A stretch of DNA of 64,000 bases from Oligoflexia bacterium. Lineage in GTDB: Bacteria > Bdellovibrionota > Bdellovibrionia > Bdellovibrionales > Bdellovibrionaceae. Within the stretch, counting starts at the first letter, position 1, and each line of letters begins with the position of its first letter. The position numbers and the translations under genes were made by a program. A model generated the notes under the pieces. The model worked only from the letters and a program-made list of their open reading frames with translations. It did no database searches and had not been told where the DNA came from. The stretch is taken from positions 62,001 through 126,000 of the forward strand of contig BOLD01000008.1 of assembly GCA_016861345.1 (NCBI GenBank), written 5' to 3'. Below are positions 35,078-47,985 of the stretch, piece after piece.

Positions 35078-38000
35078 ATGGGAACAACCCCAGTTGTCGC
35101 CTCAAATCTTCGTGTCCGCAAGTCTTTTGCTAAAAATAAGCAAGTTATCGATATCCCCAATTTGATTGTACTACAAAAGAGTTCTTACGAAGCTTTTTTG
35201 CAGAAGGATGTTGATACTGATCGACGTTTGGACGCAGGTCTGCAGGCCGTATTTAAATCAGTTTTTCCAATTACAGACTTTAACAATACATCTTCTCTTG
35301 AGTTTGTATCGTACACTCTGGAGCCAGCTAAGTACGACGTGGACGAGTGTCGTCAGCGTGGAATGACTTACGCAGCTCCAATTAAGGTTACCCTTCGCCT
35401 CATCGTTTTTGATGTTGATGAAGAAACAGAAGCTCGTTCAATTCGTGATGTAAAAGAACAAGAGGTCTATCTCGGAGAGATCCCTTTGATGACAGCAAAT
35501 GGATCATTCATTATCAACGGTACCGAGAGAGTTGTTGTTTCTCAGTTACATCGTTCTCCAGGTGTGTTCTTTGATCACGATGGTGGTAAAAACAACGCCT
35601 CTGGAAAACTGATCTATTCAGCTCGAGTCATCCCATATCGTGGATCATGGCTTGATTTTGAATTTGATCAAAAAGATCTTATTCATGTTCGTATCGACCG
35701 TCGTCGTAAGTTCCCAGCTACAATTATTCTCAAGGCGCTGGGACTGAACACTGAGCAACTTCTTGAATACTTTTACGACCTTGATGAAGTGATCGTTAAA
35801 GGTAAGAAGTTATATCGAAAGCTTGATATTGAAAGAATGTCTGGCCAAAGAGCCCTAGTTGATATCGTTGATCCTAAATCAGGTGAAGTGCTTGTTAAAG
35901 CAGGTCGACGTATTACTCGTGCGGTAGTTAAAAAAGTACAGCAAATTGACCTTAAAGAAGTTGAAGTTACTCTCGAGGATCTTGAAGGCAAAGTTCTTGC
36001 TAAGCCTTTGATTGACGAAGAGACGGGTGAGATCATTGCTGATGCCAATCAAGAACTTGATAAACATCACATTGCAAAAGCTATCGAAATTGGAATTCCT
36101 AAGTTCCAAATGATTTTCTTCGATGGTCTGACGGTTGGCCCTTTCCTTCGAAATACTTTGTTGGTTGATAAAATCAACAGTAAAGAAGAGGCGCTGTTAA
36201 AGATTTACCAGCACTTGCGTCCAGGCGAGCCGCCAACGTTAGAGGCTGCAACGACTTTCTTCCATCGATTATTCTTTGATCCTGAGACTTATGATCTTTC
36301 TGAAGTTGGCCGTATTAAGATCAATCATAAATTCTCAATTTCATTTGAAGAATGTCCTCAAGAGCATAAAACTCTGACAAACAAGGACATCCTATCGACA
36401 GTGAAAACTTTAATTGACCTTAAAAACGGTCGTGGAGTTGTTGATGATATTGACCACCTTGGTAATCGACGTGTTCGATCTGTGGGTGAGCTTTTAGAGA
36501 ATCAATATCGAATCGGCTTGATCCGAATGGAGCGAGCAATTCGTGAGCGCATGAGTCTTCAAGATGTTGAGACAATGATGCCTCATGATCTTGTGAATGC
36601 AAAACCTGTGAATGCCGTTGTCAAAGAATTCTTCGGTTCTTCGCAGCTTTCTCAATTTATGGATCAAACAAATCCGCTTTCAGAGATTACACATAAGCGA
36701 CGATTATCAGCTCTTGGACCTGGAGGTTTGACTCGCGATCGTGCTGGTTTTGAAGTTCGTGACGTTCATCCAACTCACTACGGACGTATTTGTCCGATTG
36801 AAACTCCAGAGGGACCAAATATCGGTTTGATCGCATCTTTGGCAACTTATGCTCGTATTAATAAACATGGATTTATTGAAACTCCATACCGATCCGTTGC
36901 CGAGGGAAAGATTGCATCTTCAATCAATTATATGTCCGCTCTTGAAGAAGCTGGTCATATCATTGCTCCTTCGACTCGTGATTTAAGTGGTGCAAAAGAA
37001 ATTCAAACAGATACAGTGATTTGTCGTGCAGATGGCGAGTATGAGGTTACAGATAAGGATAAGATCACTTTGATGGACGTTTCACCGTCACAACTTGTTT
37101 CTATTGCCGCATCACTAATTCCATTCCTTGAGCATGACGATGCGAACCGAGCCCTCATGGGATCGAACATGCAACGTCAGGCGGTTCCACTTTTGAGATC
37201 AAGAGCGCCGCTTGTTGGTACTGGTGTTGAGCGTCTTGTAGCTCGAGACTCTGGAACATCTGTTGTTGCACAAAATGATGGTATCGTTGAAGAAGTTGAT
37301 GCTTCTCGTATCGTGGTTCGTCGTTTAGCCAAAGGCGGAGAGCTTGGTGCAAACGTTGATATTTACAATCTCACAAAGTATCAGCGAACAAATCAGAATA
37401 CGTGCTTCAATCAAAAGCCGATCGTCAATGTTGGCGAAAAGGTGAAAAAGGGTGACATCATTGCAGATGGTCCTTCGACTGAGCTAGGTGAATTAGCGCT
37501 TGGACAAAACGTTCTGGTCGCCTTCACTCCATGGCAAGGTTACAATTTCGAGGACTCGATTCTAATATCTGAGCGATTGATTAAAGAAGACGTATACACT
37601 TCTGTGCACATTGAAGAGTTTGAGTGCGTCGCTCGTGACACGAAGCTTGGAAAAGAAGAGATTTCACGTGATATTGCCAACGTGGGTGAAGAAGCACTGA
37701 AGGATCTTGATACTTCGGGTATTGTTCGAATTGGAGCTGAGGTTCGTCCTGGTTCTATCCTTGTTGGTAAAGTGACTCCGAAGGGTGAAACTCAGCTTTC
37801 TCCAGAGGAAAAGCTTTTAAGAGCAATCTTCGGTGAAAAAGCTGGTGATGTGCGTGATACATCTCTTCGAGTTCCATCGGGTGTTTATGGTACGGTCATT
37901 GATGCTCAAGTCTACAGCCGAGAAGGTGCAGATCGTGATGAGCGTTTGGCTGCCATTATTGACGAGAAGAAGCGTAAGCTCGAAAAGGATCTCTCTGTTG

Positions 38001-39271
38001 AGCAAAACGTTATTAAAAATAACGCTATTGAAAAATTACGTGATATTTTAACTGGTAAGAAAACAACTGGTGTTCTGTTGAATGAAGATGGAAGCCAGAA
38101 GCTATTAAATAAGGGACAAGAGATCACTGTAGCGGATCTTGAGACGATTCCTTTTGAACTTCTTCAGTACATCCCACTTGAGCAGGAGTTGGAGTACCAG
38201 GTTACTAAAATTCTGGATGGTTCTCGCAATCAACTAGAAGCAGTAAAAATGGTCTTCAATGAAAAAATTGACCGACTCAAGAAGGGTGATGAGCTTCCTC
38301 CTGGCGTGATCAAGATGGTTAAGGTTTACGTTGCTATCAAGCGTAAGCTTCAAGTCGGTGATAAGTTTGCCGGACGTCACGGAAATAAGGGCGTGGTTTC
38401 AAAGGTTCTACCTCTAGAAGATATGCCATACCTTGCAGATGGTACTCCAGTTGACATGGTTCTGAACCCACTGGGCGTTCCTTCTCGTATGAACATCGGA
38501 CAAATTCTCGAAGTTCACTTGGGTTGGGCAGCACACAATCTCGGAAAACAGATTGGCCAAATGCTCGATTCTTGGAATGCAGACGAAGCTCGTAAGCAGT
38601 TGAAATCAGTGTTTGATGATTCTGAAATCAACGATAAAGTTGAAAATGCAGACGAAGTTTCTTTGCGTCGAATGGTAGAGACAATGAAGCACGGTGTTCA
38701 TGTTGGAACTCCGGTGTTTGATGGAGCTCAAGAGTCAGATGTTAAAGATTTATTGAAAAAAGGAAAATTAGCATCGTCTGCTCAGGCGATCCTTTTTGAT
38801 GGTCGTACGGGCGAGGCATTTAAGAATCCAGTAACCGTTGGAATTATGTACATGTTGAAACTTCACCATCTGGTTGAAGAAAAGATCCATGCTCGTTCTA
38901 TCGGGCCTTACTCTCTTGTTTCGCAACAGCCATTGGGCGGTAAAGCTCAATTCGGAGGTCAGCGACTTGGAGAGATGGAGGTTTGGGCGATTGAGGCCTA
39001 TGGTGCCGCTTACTCATTGCAAGAATTCCTTACAGTGAAGTCTGATGACGTTGCAGGAAGAACTCGAATGTATGAGAGCATCGTTAAAGGTGAGAACATC
39101 CTCGAACCAGGTTTACCTGAGTCATTCAACGTTCTCGTGAACGAATTGAAGGCTCTTGCTCTGAATGTCGAACTCGTTGAGTCTGACATTTTGACGGATG
39201 ACCTTGGTGAGGATGAAGAAGGAGTGTCTGATGATATGTCAGGAACTCCTGGAGGCGATCAGGCTCATTAA
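35078..39271 (+). CDS. rpoB: RNA polymerase subunit beta
   Basis: Catalytic-core subunit of RNA polymerase. 1397 residues, slightly longer than E. coli (1342); an extra strand-rich segment lies at about residues 240-330. The rifampicin pocket is wild type ([17 protein letters not shown]). The [12 protein letters not shown] catalytic region is present. The C-terminal tail is acidic (D-D-L-G-E-D-E-E). AAGGAG precedes the ATG. Confidence 0.99.
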   Translation: MGTTPVVASNLRVRKSFAKNKQVIDIPNLIVLQKSSYEAFLQKDVDTDRRLDAGLQAVFKSVFPITDFNNTSSLEFVSYTLEPAKYDVDECRQRGMTYAAPIKVTLRLIVFDVDEETEARSIRDVKEQEVYLGEIPLMTANGSFIINGTERVVVSQLHRSPGVFFDHDGGKNNASGKLIYSARVIPYRGSWLDFEFDQKDLIHVRIDRRRKFPATIILKALGLNTEQLLEYFYDLDEVIVKGKKLYRKLDIERMSGQRALVDIVDPKSGEVLVKAGRRITRAVVKKVQQIDLKEVEVTLEDLEGKVLAKPLIDEETGEIIADANQELDKHHIAKAIEIGIPKFQMIFFDGLTVGPFLRNTLLVDKINSKEEALLKIYQHLRPGEPPTLEAATTFFHRLFFDPETYDLSEVGRIKINHKFSISFEECPQEHKTLTNKDILSTVKTLIDLKNGRGVVDDIDHLGNRRVRSVGELLENQYRIGLIRMERAIRERMSLQDVETMMPHDLVNAKPVNAVVKEFFGSSQLSQFMDQTNPLSEITHKRRLSALGPGGLTRDRAGFEVRDVHPTHYGRICPIETPEGPNIGLIASLATYARINKHGFIETPYRSVAEGKIASSINYMSALEEAGHIIAPSTRDLSGAKEIQTDTVICRADGEYEVTDKDKITLMDVSPSQLVSIAASLIPFLEHDDANRALMGSNMQRQAVPLLRSRAPLVGTGVERLVARDSGTSVVAQNDGIVEEVDASRIVVRRLAKGGELGANVDIYNLTKYQRTNQNTCFNQKPIVNVGEKVKKGDIIADGPSTELGELALGQNVLVAFTPWQGYNFEDSILISERLIKEDVYTSVHIEEFECVARDTKLGKEEISRDIANVGEEALKDLDTSGIVRIGAEVRPGSILVGKVTPKGETQLSPEEKLLRAIFGEKAGDVRDTSLRVPSGVYGTVIDAQVYSREGADRDERLAAIIDEKKRKLEKDLSVEQNVIKNNAIEKLRDILTGKKTTGVLLNEDGSQKLLNKGQEITVADLETIPFELLQYIPLEQELEYQVTKILDGSRNQLEAVKMVFNEKIDRLKKGDELPPGVIKMVKVYVAIKRKLQVGDKFAGRHGNKGVVSKVLPLEDMPYLADGTPVDMVLNPLGVPSRMNIGQILEVHLGWAAHNLGKQIGQMLDSWNADEARKQLKSVFDDSEINDKVENADEVSLRRMVETMKHGVHVGTPVFDGAQESDVKDLLKKGKLASSAQAILFDGRTGEAFKNPVTVGIMYMLKLHHLVEEKIHARSIGPYSLVSQQPLGGKAQFGGQRLGEMEVWAIEAYGAAYSLQEFLTVKSDDVAGRTRMYESIVKGENILEPGLPESFNVLVNELKALALNVELVESDILTDDLGEDEEGVSDDMSGTPGGDQAH

Positions 39272-39334
39272 TTTGAGTCTGATCTTGGATTTGGAATAGG
39301 ATTATAAATTTAATATTACAACAAGGAGTTACCC

Positions 39335-42300
39335 TTGAGAGACTTGTTGAACTTTTTTGACAAACCGAAAGACCCACTATCATTCGACGCAGTTCGAGTG
39401 TCACTTGCATCATCTGAAATGATCCGCGAGTGGTCCTATGGTGAGGTGAAGAAACCCGAGACCATCAACTACCGTACATTTAAGCCGGAGAGAGATGGTC
39501 TTTTCTGTGCAAAGATTTTTGGACCGATTAAAGACTACGAATGTCTTTGTGGTAAGTATAAGCGCATGAAGTATCGCGGCGTGGTCTGTGAGAAGTGTGG
39601 CGTCGAAGTCACTCAATCTAAAGTCAGACGCGAGCGAATGGGTCATATTGAGCTTGCGACCCCTGTGGCTCATATTTGGTTCCTTCGATCATTACCTTCG
39701 CGAATTGGTAACTTGCTCAACATGTCCCTTAAGGAAGTTGAGAAAGTTCTTTATTGCGAAGCCCACGTGGTTATTGATCCAATGGAAACCGCTCTTCTTG
39801 AAGGGCAGGTTCTGACAGAGGAAGCCTATCAGGCAGCTCTTAATGAGTATGGACCAAACTTTAAAGCAGGGATGGGTGGTGAAGCTGTTCGGGATCTCCT
39901 CCGAAAGATTGATCCAGAGTATCTTTCGCGCAAACTGCGAGTTGAGTTAAAAGAAGCGAAGTCAGATGCTGCGATTAAGAAAATTTCGAAGCGTTTGAAG
40001 GTTGTTGAGGCTTTCAAAAACTCAGTGAACAAGCCAGAATGGATGATGCTCGAAGCCCTTCCTGTTCTTCCACCGGACTTAAGACCTCTCGTACCACTTG
40101 ATGGAGGTCGATTTGCGACTTCGGATCTCAACGATCTTTATCGTCGAGTTATTAACAGAAACAATCGTTTGAAGCGACTTCAAGAGCTTAATGCTCCTGA
40201 TATTATCATTCGTAATGAAAAGCGAATGCTTCAAGAGGCTTCGGATGCTCTACTTGATAATGGTCGCCGTGGTAAGACATTTACTGGACCAAACAAGCGT
40301 CCACTTCGATCACTCAGTGATATGCTGAAGGGTAAGCAAGGACGATTCCGACAGAACCTTCTTGGAAAACGCGTCGACTACTCTGGTCGTTCGGTTATCG
40401 TTGTTGGTCCAACATTAAAACTACATCAGTGTGGACTTCCTAAGAAGATGGCTCTTGAGCTGTTTAAACCGTTTGTTTACAACAAACTTGAGGAGCAAGG
40501 TCTCGCAACAACCATTAAGCAGGCAAAACGACTTGTTGATCAAGAAACTGTAGAGGTTTGGGATATTCTTGCAGATGTTGTGAAAGAACACCCCGTTCTT
40601 CTCAACCGTGCTCCTACGCTTCACAGACTTGGTATCCAAGCATTTGAACCAGTTCTGCACGAAGGTAAAGCTATTCAGTTGCATCCACTAGTTTGTACGG
40701 CATTCAACGCGGACTTTGACGGTGACCAGATGGCGGTTCACGTACCACTTTCTGTTGAGGCTCAGGTTGAAGCTCGTGTTCTCATGATGTCGACAAACAA
40801 TATTCTTTCTCCAGCGAATGGAAAGCCGATCATTAATCCATCTCAAGATATCGTTCTTGGATTATATTGGCTCACTCGAATTCGCCCAGGCGCGAAGGGT
40901 ACTGGTAAGATTTTCGGATCTGTTCAGGAAGCTCTTTATGCTTTTGAAGCTGGACAGGTTGATCTTCAGGCAACTTGCAAGGTTCGTATTGCTGGCAAGC
41001 TTCGTGAAACATCGGTTGGTCGTGCAATTCTGAGTGATATCGTTCCTCGTGAAGTTCCTTTCGAGGAAGTCAACGTGGTCATGAATAAGAAGCAGATTGC
41101 TAATTTGATCGATAAGACATTCCGTATTGCTGGAGCGAAAGCAACTTGTTTACTTGCTGACCGCTTAATGGAAACGGGATTTAAATATTCAACTCAAGCG
41201 GGTCTTTCTATTTGTATTGACGATATGGTTGTTCCTGATAGTAAGTCGACTCTAATTGCTGATGCTGAAAAACAGGTGACTGAAATTCAGCAACAGTACG
41301 ATGAGGGTTTGATTACTGATGGTGAGCGATATAATAAGGTCGTAGATATCTGGGCTCAAACTGCAGATAAAGTTGCAAAAGAAATGATGGGCAAGATTGA
41401 AAAGCAAAAGTTCGTCATTGACGGAAAAGAATCAATGGGGCCAAGCTTCAACCCAATCTACATCATGGCTGACTCTGGAGCCCGAGGATCTGCAGCACAG
41501 CTTCGTCAGTTGGGAGCGATGCGGGGTCTAATGGCAAAACCGTCAGGTGAGATCATCGAGACACCGATCACAGCAAATTTCCGTGAAGGTCTGACAGTTC
41601 TTCAGTACTTTATTTCGACACACGGAGCGCGTAAAGGTTTGGCCGATACTGCCCTTAAGACTGCAAACTCTGGATACCTTACTCGTCGTCTAGTGGATGT
41701 TGCTCAAGATGTTATTGTATCTGAGCAAGACTGTATGACAACAGATGGATTGGATATCACACCACTCTATGAAGGTGGTGAAATTATTCAACAGCTAGGC
41801 GAGAGAATTTTAGGTAGAACAGTTCTGACAGATGTTGTGGATCCATATTCAAATGCCGTCATTGTAAAAGCGGGCGAAGAAATTACAGAAGCTAGCGTTG
41901 CTAAGATTGATCAATTAGGTATTGAGAAGGTTTCAATCCGATCAGCTCTAACTTGTAAAGCAAAGCGCGGTATTTGCGTTAAATGTTATGGTCGAGATTT
42001 GGCTCGTGGTAACACTGTCAATCTTGGTGAGGCTGTAGGAATTATTGCAGCTCAATCCATCGGTGAGCCTGGAACCCAGTTGACGATGAGAACTTTCCAC
42101 TTGGGAGGAGCCGCTTCTCGTGCAGTTGAACAATCAGTTCATACAACTCGTCATGAAGGAACAATGAAGCTAAAAAATGTTCATTACGTTCCAAATAAAC
42201 AAGGTAAGTTAACTGTGATGAATCGAAACGGTGAGGCTGTTATTATAGACGAGTCGGGCCGTGAGCGTGAACACTTCAAACTTGTTTATGGGGCAGTTTT

Positions 42301-43462
42301 AAATTTTAAAGATGGAGAAAAGGTACCCCGTGGAGCAACATTAGCTGAGTGGGATCCATATTCAAACCCAATCATTGCAGAGGTTTCAGCTAAGGTTCAA
42401 TTCCAAGACATCGAAGAAGGTGTGACAATGTCAGAGCAAGTTGATGCTGTGACAGGGTTTGCAACTAAGGTGATCATTGAATCTAAGCAGACAGACATTA
42501 AGCCAACAGTGATGTTGACTGATGAAAATGGAAATCCAAAATCTCTACCAGGTCGAGACATTCCAGCAAGATATTTGATCCCAGTGGGAGCTCAGCTTCT
42601 TGTTCAAGATGGTCAAGAGGTTCACTCTGGAGACGTGATTGTTAAGATTCATAGGGAAGCATCAAAAACTCGTGATATCACGGGCGGTCTTCCTCGAGTT
42701 GCTGAACTCTTTGAAGCTCGTAAGCCTAAAGAAGCAGCTATCATCTCTGAGATTGATGGATATGTTACTTTTGGTAAGGACGTTAAAGGTAAACAGCGTG
42801 TTATCGTCACTCCAGAAATTGGAGAACAAAAAGAATATCTTATTCCAAAGGGTAAGCATGTGGCGGTACGAGAGGGCGAATATGTTAAGGCTGGAGAGGC
42901 CTTAATGGATGGTCCAACAAATCCGCACGACATTCTTGCTGTGTTGGGTGATAAGGCTCTTTCTGCCTACCTTGTGAATGAAATACAGGAAGTTTACCGA
43001 CTGCAGGGTGTGGGTATTAACGATAAGCACATCGAGGTTATTGTTCGCCAAATGCTGCGAAAGGTAGAAATTCTTGATGCAGGCGATAGTCGCTTCTTAG
43101 CAGGAGAGCAGGCAGAGAAATATGCCTTTGATCTTGAAAATGAGAGAATTATGAAAGAAGGCGGTCAGCCTGCTACGGCTCGGCCACTACTCTTGGGAAT
43201 CACTAAGGTATCTTTAAGTACTGACAGTTGGATTTCTGCAGCGTCGTTCCAGGAAACTACAAAGGTTTTGACTGAGGCAGCCATCAATTCACGTACAGAT
43301 TATCTGCGTGGCTTGAAAGAAAACATTATAATGGGTCGTCTTGTACCAGCTGGTACAGGCTTAACTAGTTATAAGCGTTGGAAGGTTGTTGTTGCTGATG
43401 AGGACGAAATGGAAGCGCCAAGCCTTCCTGGATTTGGAGCAGCTACAACTCAGCCAGGATAA
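39335..43462 (+). CDS. rpoC: RNA polymerase subunit beta'
   Basis: Carries the catalytic magnesium site. 1375 residues starting at a TTG, with AAGGAG at the right distance; the N-terminus R-D-L-L-N-F-F is that of the family. The N-terminal zinc site C-L-C-G...C-E-K-C, the active site N-A-D-F-D-G-D-Q-M, and the second zinc site ([11 protein letters not shown]) are intact. The insertion between trigger-loop helices seen in gammaproteobacteria seems to be present (about 940-1130). A strong terminator follows. Confidence 0.99.
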   Translation: MRDLLNFFDKPKDPLSFDAVRVSLASSEMIREWSYGEVKKPETINYRTFKPERDGLFCAKIFGPIKDYECLCGKYKRMKYRGVVCEKCGVEVTQSKVRRERMGHIELATPVAHIWFLRSLPSRIGNLLNMSLKEVEKVLYCEAHVVIDPMETALLEGQVLTEEAYQAALNEYGPNFKAGMGGEAVRDLLRKIDPEYLSRKLRVELKEAKSDAAIKKISKRLKVVEAFKNSVNKPEWMMLEALPVLPPDLRPLVPLDGGRFATSDLNDLYRRVINRNNRLKRLQELNAPDIIIRNEKRMLQEASDALLDNGRRGKTFTGPNKRPLRSLSDMLKGKQGRFRQNLLGKRVDYSGRSVIVVGPTLKLHQCGLPKKMALELFKPFVYNKLEEQGLATTIKQAKRLVDQETVEVWDILADVVKEHPVLLNRAPTLHRLGIQAFEPVLHEGKAIQLHPLVCTAFNADFDGDQMAVHVPLSVEAQVEARVLMMSTNNILSPANGKPIINPSQDIVLGLYWLTRIRPGAKGTGKIFGSVQEALYAFEAGQVDLQATCKVRIAGKLRETSVGRAILSDIVPREVPFEEVNVVMNKKQIANLIDKTFRIAGAKATCLLADRLMETGFKYSTQAGLSICIDDMVVPDSKSTLIADAEKQVTEIQQQYDEGLITDGERYNKVVDIWAQTADKVAKEMMGKIEKQKFVIDGKESMGPSFNPIYIMADSGARGSAAQLRQLGAMRGLMAKPSGEIIETPITANFREGLTVLQYFISTHGARKGLADTALKTANSGYLTRRLVDVAQDVIVSEQDCMTTDGLDITPLYEGGEIIQQLGERILGRTVLTDVVDPYSNAVIVKAGEEITEASVAKIDQLGIEKVSIRSALTCKAKRGICVKCYGRDLARGNTVNLGEAVGIIAAQSIGEPGTQLTMRTFHLGGAASRAVEQSVHTTRHEGTMKLKNVHYVPNKQGKLTVMNRNGEAVIIDESGREREHFKLVYGAVLNFKDGEKVPRGATLAEWDPYSNPIIAEVSAKVQFQDIEEGVTMSEQVDAVTGFATKVIIESKQTDIKPTVMLTDENGNPKSLPGRDIPARYLIPVGAQLLVQDGQEVHSGDVIVKIHREASKTRDITGGLPRVAELFEARKPKEAAIISEIDGYVTFGKDVKGKQRVIVTPEIGEQKEYLIPKGKHVAVREGEYVKAGEALMDGPTNPHDILAVLGDKALSAYLVNEIQEVYRLQGVGINDKHIEVIVRQMLRKVEILDAGDSRFLAGEQAEKYAFDLENERIMKEGGQPATARPLLLGITKVSLSTDSWISAASFQETTKVLTEAAINSRTDYLRGLKENIIMGRLVPAGTGLTSYKRWKVVVADEDEMEAPSLPGFGAATTQPG

Positions 43463-43489
43463 TAATTCAATTTAGGGCTAGTTACCTTG

Positions 43490-43516
43490 AAAAACCCCCG
43501 TATTTCGGGGGTTTTT
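43490..43516 (+). terminator. Rho-independent terminator after rpoC
   Basis: An 11-base stem AAAAACCCCCG / CGGGGGTTTTT with a 5-base loop ends the secE-to-rpoC unit. Confidence 0.95.
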
Positions 43517-43527
43517 CATTTTCTCAC

Positions 43528-43557
43528 TTGACCCAAAGGTATCAAAGCCAGTAATTT
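43528..43557 (+). promoter_or_regulatory. Possible promoter of the rpsL-rpsG-fusA operon
   Basis: TTGACC (43528-43533) and TAATTT (43552-43557) with an 18-base spacer lie directly after the rpoC terminator and about 118 bases before rpsL. The -35 fits well, the -10 only partly. Confidence 0.5.
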
Positions 43558-43674
43558 GCCCATTCCGTGTGTGATCCCGGCGGTAATTGAGTAACCTGCA
43601 TTTCGGATCTGAAATAAATGCAGCGTGAAGATATTCCCGGTCGAAAAGACTGGGGGCATAACTAAGGAGTTACA

Positions 43675-44049
43675 ATGCCAACAATTAACCAGCTCATTCG
43701 AAAAGAGCGCGTTGTTCAAAAGAGACAAACCAAGTCTCCTGCGTTGACAAATTGTCCGCAAAGACGAGGAGTTTGTACTCGTGTGTACACTACAACACCA
43801 AAGAAGCCGAACTCAGCTTTGAGAAAAGTTGCTAAGGTTCGCCTTTCTAATGGTTTTGAGGTGATTTCCTATATCCCAGGTATTGGACATAACCTGCAAG
43901 AGCACTCTGTTGTTCTTATTCGTGGAGGTCGTGTGAAGGACCTTCCAGGTGTTCGATATCACATCGTACGTGGCGTACTTGATCTTCAAGGCGTAAATGG
44001 TCGTCTGCGAAGTCGTTCTAAGTACGGTGCAAAACGTCCAAAGAAATAA
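43675..44049 (+). CDS. rpsL: 30S ribosomal protein S12
   Basis: Decoding-centre protein. 124 residues. Lys in T-T-P-K-K-P-N and in G-G-R-V-K-D-L-P-G (the two streptomycin-resistance positions) are wild type. AAGGAG before the ATG. First gene of the str operon. Confidence 0.99.
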   Translation: MPTINQLIRKERVVQKRQTKSPALTNCPQRRGVCTRVYTTTPKKPNSALRKVAKVRLSNGFEVISYIPGIGHNLQEHSVVLIRGGRVKDLPGVRYHIVRGVLDLQGVNGRLRSRSKYGAKRPKK

Positions 44050-44062
44050 GGAGTAGGTAACA

Positions 44063-44536
44063 ATGGCTCGTCGTAAAAAGAATTATAAAAGAGAAGTTAT
44101 TCCAGATCCTGTTTATAAGGATGTGGTTGTTGCAAAGTTTATTAACAAAATCATGTTTCAAGGTAAGAAATCAACAGCTCAGAAGTTGTTCTATGGGGCT
44201 CTTGATGAACTCAAGGGCAAAGTTGCTGGTGAGGAACCAATTGGAGTTTTGAAAAAGGCTCTTGAAAATTGTAAGCCTGCTCTTGAAGTGCGATCTCGCC
44301 GAGTGGGTGGAGCGACTTATCAGGTTCCTACTGATGTTCGTCCATCAAGAAGATTAGCTCTTGCTATGCGATGGCTGATCACATACTCGCGTGAGCGTGG
44401 AGAGAAAGATTTTGCTAAGCGCCTAGCTGGTGAAATTCTAGATGCTTTCAATAATCGTGGAAATGCTATTAAGAAGCGTGAAGACGTTCATAAAATGGCT
44501 GAAGCGAATAAAGCATTCTCTCACTACAATTGGTAA
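44063..44536 (+). CDS. rpsG: 30S ribosomal protein S7
   Basis: Binds 16S rRNA 3' domain and starts head assembly. 157 residues, normal, with [14 protein letters not shown] and the C-terminal [10 protein letters not shown] motif. In E. coli S7 represses this operon. Confidence 0.99.
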   Translation: MARRKKNYKREVIPDPVYKDVVVAKFINKIMFQGKKSTAQKLFYGALDELKGKVAGEEPIGVLKKALENCKPALEVRSRRVGGATYQVPTDVRPSRRLALAMRWLITYSRERGEKDFAKRLAGEILDAFNNRGNAIKKREDVHKMAEANKAFSHYNW

Positions 44537-44565
44537 TTGGTTCAGACTAAGATTGGTCTTCTCGC

Positions 44566-46674
44566 ATGTCAGCTTTGGATCCACAGAATGTTGGCGAGTT
44601 GAAATGGACCCGAAATTTCGGAGTCATGGCGCACATTGATGCTGGGAAGACCACAACTACAGAGAGAATTCTATACTACTCTGGAAAAAGCTACAAAATC
44701 GGAGAAGTCCATGACGGTGATACTGTCATGGACTGGATGGATCAAGAGCAGGAGCGTGGTATTACTATCACAGCTGCAGCCACGACTGTTTCTTGGAAAG
44801 ATCATCGTTTAAATATTATCGATACTCCCGGTCACGTGGATTTCACCATCGAAGTTGAACGTTCACTTCGCGTTCTTGATGGTGCAATTGCAGTCTTTGA
44901 TGGTGTGAATGGGGTTGAGCCACAGACTGAGACAGTTTGGCGCCAGGCTGATAAGTATAAAGTTCCTCGTATTTGTTTCATCAATAAGTTAGATCGAGTT
45001 GGTGCTGACTTTGTTATGAGTATTAATTCAATCAAAGAGAAGCTTCAGGCAAATCCCATTCCGATTCAGGTTCCGATTGGAATTGAAGACTCATTTGTTG
45101 GTGTGGTTGATCTTATTGAGAACAAGGCATTGATTTGGGACAATTCTGGGTTGGGAGATAATTTTCAGATTACAGATATTCCCGAGGATATGGCTAGTGA
45201 AGTAGAAAAGATTCGTTTGGAGACAGTTGAGAAAATTGTTGAATTTGATGACTCACTTCTTGAGAGATATCTTAATGGAGAAGTACCAACAGCAGAGGAA
45301 CTTCGACAGGCTCTTCGGAAAGGCACATTATCTCTCAAGGCATTTCCTGTACTTTGTGGAGCTGCATTTAAGAATAAGGGTGTTCAGCCTTTGATTGACG
45401 CCACAATTTTTTACCTACCTTCTCCGCTAGATCGTCCTGCGATTGTGGGAAAAGATCCAGAAAAGGAAGATAAAGAAATTAAATGCCCAACTGAATTTGA
45501 TGAGCCGACTGTGGCATTGGCCTTCAAAATAGCGAATGATCCATTCGCTGGAACTCTGACGTATATACGTGTGTATTCAGGAGTGGTGAAGGTTGGCGAC
45601 TCCATGCTGAACCCTCGCACGGAGAAGCGTGAGCGAATTCAAAAGCTCGTTAAAATGCATGCGAATTCACGGTCAGAATTGCAGCTTTTACGAGCTGGTG
45701 ATTTGGGCGCAGTTATCGGATTAAAATTTACGGCAACTGGCGACACTCTTTGTGATGCAAAGAGACCTGTTGTCCTTGAGCGAATTACATTTCCAGAGCC
45801 TGTGATCGCTGTGGCTATTGAGGCTAAATCTTCAGCAGATCAAGATAAGATGATGAGTGGTCTGGAAAAGCTTTCTAAAGAAGATCCGTCCTGCCGACTT
45901 CGTACTGATATGGAAACTGGACAGACTTTATTGTCGGGTATGGGTGAGTTACACCTTGAGATTCTGATTGATCGTCTGTTGCGTGAGCATAAAGTTCAGG
46001 TCAATGTTGGGAAACCACAGGTATCATATCGTGAGGCTCTATCAGCCAAGGCTGAGGGTGAGTGCACAATTGATCGAATGATGGCTGGAGACCCACAGTT
46101 TGCAAAGGTTGTTCTGGTCATTGAGCCACTTCCTCGGGGTAGTGGCATTCAGTTTGTTAATGGACTTGGCAGTGCTCAAGTTATAGCGCAGCCATTATTG
46201 AAAGCCATCGAATCCGGATTTCGTGAGGCTGCGGAGGTTGGTCCTATTGCGAGTTACCCACTTATTGATCTTCGAGGTACCTTGAAAAAAGTTGAGATGA
46301 GAGACCCTCAAAGCACTTCCGAGATGGCCTTCAAGGCAGCATCTTCTCTTGCGTTGCGCGATGCCGTGAAAAAAGCACATGTTCAACTTTTGGAGCCTAT
46401 CATGAAGTTGGAGTTGACTTCTCCAGATGACTTTGTTGGAGCGGTAATTGGGGATCTTAACTCAAGACGGGGTAAGGTGCATTCAATGATGTCTAAGGCC
46501 GGGGGAGGTCAGTTAATTGCAGCTGAGGCTCCTTTAATGACACTTTTTGGGTATGCAACTGATCTAAGAAGTATATCTCAAGGTCGAGCTAGCTTCAGTA
46601 TGGAGTTCAAAGAATACTCTCCTGTCCCCCCAAAAACTCGGGATGAAATTTTGAACCGATTGGGTCGTTTTTAG
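44566..46674 (+). CDS. fusA: Elongation factor G
   Basis: Translocation GTPase, 702 residues. G1 [10 protein letters not shown]3 D-T-P-G-H, G4 N-K-L-D and the domain IV-V regions are present. The N-terminus M-S-A-L-D-P is a little longer than usual, and no good ribosome site is seen at this ATG. tuf is not next to it, unlike in many bacteria. Confidence 0.98.
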   Translation: MSALDPQNVGELKWTRNFGVMAHIDAGKTTTTERILYYSGKSYKIGEVHDGDTVMDWMDQEQERGITITAAATTVSWKDHRLNIIDTPGHVDFTIEVERSLRVLDGAIAVFDGVNGVEPQTETVWRQADKYKVPRICFINKLDRVGADFVMSINSIKEKLQANPIPIQVPIGIEDSFVGVVDLIENKALIWDNSGLGDNFQITDIPEDMASEVEKIRLETVEKIVEFDDSLLERYLNGEVPTAEELRQALRKGTLSLKAFPVLCGAAFKNKGVQPLIDATIFYLPSPLDRPAIVGKDPEKEDKEIKCPTEFDEPTVALAFKIANDPFAGTLTYIRVYSGVVKVGDSMLNPRTEKRERIQKLVKMHANSRSELQLLRAGDLGAVIGLKFTATGDTLCDAKRPVVLERITFPEPVIAVAIEAKSSADQDKMMSGLEKLSKEDPSCRLRTDMETGQTLLSGMGELHLEILIDRLLREHKVQVNVGKPQVSYREALSAKAEGECTIDRMMAGDPQFAKVVLVIEPLPRGSGIQFVNGLGSAQVIAQPLLKAIESGFREAAEVGPIASYPLIDLRGTLKKVEMRDPQSTSEMAFKAASSLALRDAVKKAHVQLLEPIMKLELTSPDDFVGAVIGDLNSRRGKVHSMMSKAGGGQLIAAEAPLMTLFGYATDLRSISQGRASFSMEFKEYSPVPPKTRDEILNRLGRF

Positions 46675-46701
46675 GTCAAGTCAATATTTTTATAATTCCC
46701 T

Positions 46702-46731
46702 TTGACATTCTTTATTCTCTTGTTGCATATT
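46702..46731 (+). promoter_or_regulatory. Possible promoter of the S10 operon
   Basis: A perfect TTGACA (46702-46707) and CATATT (46726-46731), 18-base spacer, lie 28 bases after fusA. The remaining 230 bases before rpsJ form an untranslated leader with no gene; it could hold the operon's feedback site, but I could not assign an L4-type structure. Confidence 0.55.
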
Positions 46732-46965
46732 TGCGAACTTGTTACGTCAAAGTAGGGCGATAACGGCCAACAAGGTGGCAGTCAGATCAAATATATTAGA
46801 TCTGAGACGCATTTTGGTGGTGACGGCAGGCCTTTCTCTAAACGAAACAAGTGCTTGAAAGAGCTAGCGAATTTGGTTTTTTAGAAATTAAATAAGTGAA
46901 TTTGAAAAGTTAAAGAAGAAGTAAAAAAAGTAACTGAAACAGAAGAAAGAAGAAGAGCGGACGCT

Positions 46966-47283
46966 ATGCAAAGTCAGAAAATTAGAATCCGTTTAAAGGC
47001 ATTCGATCACAAACTCCTCGATCAATCGACTAAAGAGATTGTCGAAACAGCAAGAAGAACAGGTGCGCGTGTTGCAGGACCAATTCCTCTTCCAACGCGA
47101 ATAAATAGGTACACTGTTCTGCGATCTCCGCACGTAGATAAAAAATCTCGAGAGCAGTTTGAAATTAGAACACACAAAAGAATGTTAGATATTTTAGAGC
47201 CCAATCAGCAGACTGTCGATCAGCTCATGAAACTCGACCTCTCTGCGGGTGTGGATGTTGAAATTAAGCTATCAGCAATCTGA
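46966..47283 (+). CDS. rpsJ: 30S ribosomal protein S10
   Basis: 105 residues. Typical [11 protein letters not shown] and P-L-P-T-R. Also a partner of NusB in antitermination. First gene of the S10 cluster; the ribosome site is weak (GAGCGGA). Confidence 0.98.
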   Translation: MQSQKIRIRLKAFDHKLLDQSTKEIVETARRTGARVAGPIPLPTRINRYTVLRSPHVDKKSREQFEIRTHKRMLDILEPNQQTVDQLMKLDLSAGVDVEIKLSAI

Positions 47284-47303
47284 TATATAGAGGAGATTAA
47301 GTC

Positions 47304-47984
47304 GTGAGCGAAAAAGAAACGCAAGCCACTGATGCAGCAGCATCCTCTGGCGAAATAAAGTTGAATGGTCTTTACGCTTTTAAGGCGGGAATGGCCACGG
47401 TCTATAATGATCAAGGTGAGGCTGTTCCAGTAACAGTTCTTCGCTACGAGCCTTGGGTTGTCTCCCAAATTAAGACGACGGAGTCTGATGGGTATTCGGC
47501 TCTGCAGTTGGCTTGTGGACCTAAAAAAGCAAAAAACTCTACTGACGCCGAGAAGGGTCACTTTTCTAAAGCTGGCTTCGAGAATGGTGTTAAGTTTGTA
47601 AAAGAGCTGCGACAAGAAATACCAGGCGATGCAAAGCTTGGAAGTCGTGTATCTATCAACTCACTTCAAAAAGGTGATGTTGTTAAAATTACCGGACGGT
47701 CAAAGGGTCATGGTTTTGCTGGTTCAGTTAAACGATGGAGTTTTGCAGGAGGTCCTGCATCTCACGGTTCAAAGTTTCATCGTAAGCCGGGATCCAGTGG
47801 AAATAGAACTTGGCCAGGACGAGTTATGCCAGGCAAGAAGTTTCCTGGCCACTATGGGGATGAAACAATCACAGTAAAAAATGTTGTTGTCGTTGATGTT
47901 GTTCCGCAAGAGGGAGTTTTGATGGTTAAGGGGCCTGTCCCTGGAGCTCGCAACTCACTCGTACGTCTTGTGAAGGAGGTTTAA
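47304..47984 (+). CDS. rplC: 50S ribosomal protein L3
   Basis: Early-assembly protein near the peptidyl transferase centre. 226 residues from a GTG with AGAGGAG. The conserved core (S-K-G-H-G-F-A-G-S-V-K-R, H-G-S-K-F-H-R) is clear. The N-terminal 22 residues are an extra acidic tail, and the usual G-x-x-G-x-K-x-G-M-T segment is altered to G-L-Y-A-F-K-A-G-M-A-T. Confidence 0.97.
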   Translation: MSEKETQATDAAASSGEIKLNGLYAFKAGMATVYNDQGEAVPVTVLRYEPWVVSQIKTTESDGYSALQLACGPKKAKNSTDAEKGHFSKAGFENGVKFVKELRQEIPGDAKLGSRVSINSLQKGDVVKITGRSKGHGFAGSVKRWSFAGGPASHGSKFHRKPGSSGNRTWPGRVMPGKKFPGHYGDETITVKNVVVVDVVPQEGVLMVKGPVPGARNSLVRLVKEV

Positions 47985-47985
47985 T

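Noticed and set aside
47220-47615. 131-codon antisense frame over rpsJ/rplC
   Set aside because: Lies over conserved ribosomal protein genes and has no recognisable content.
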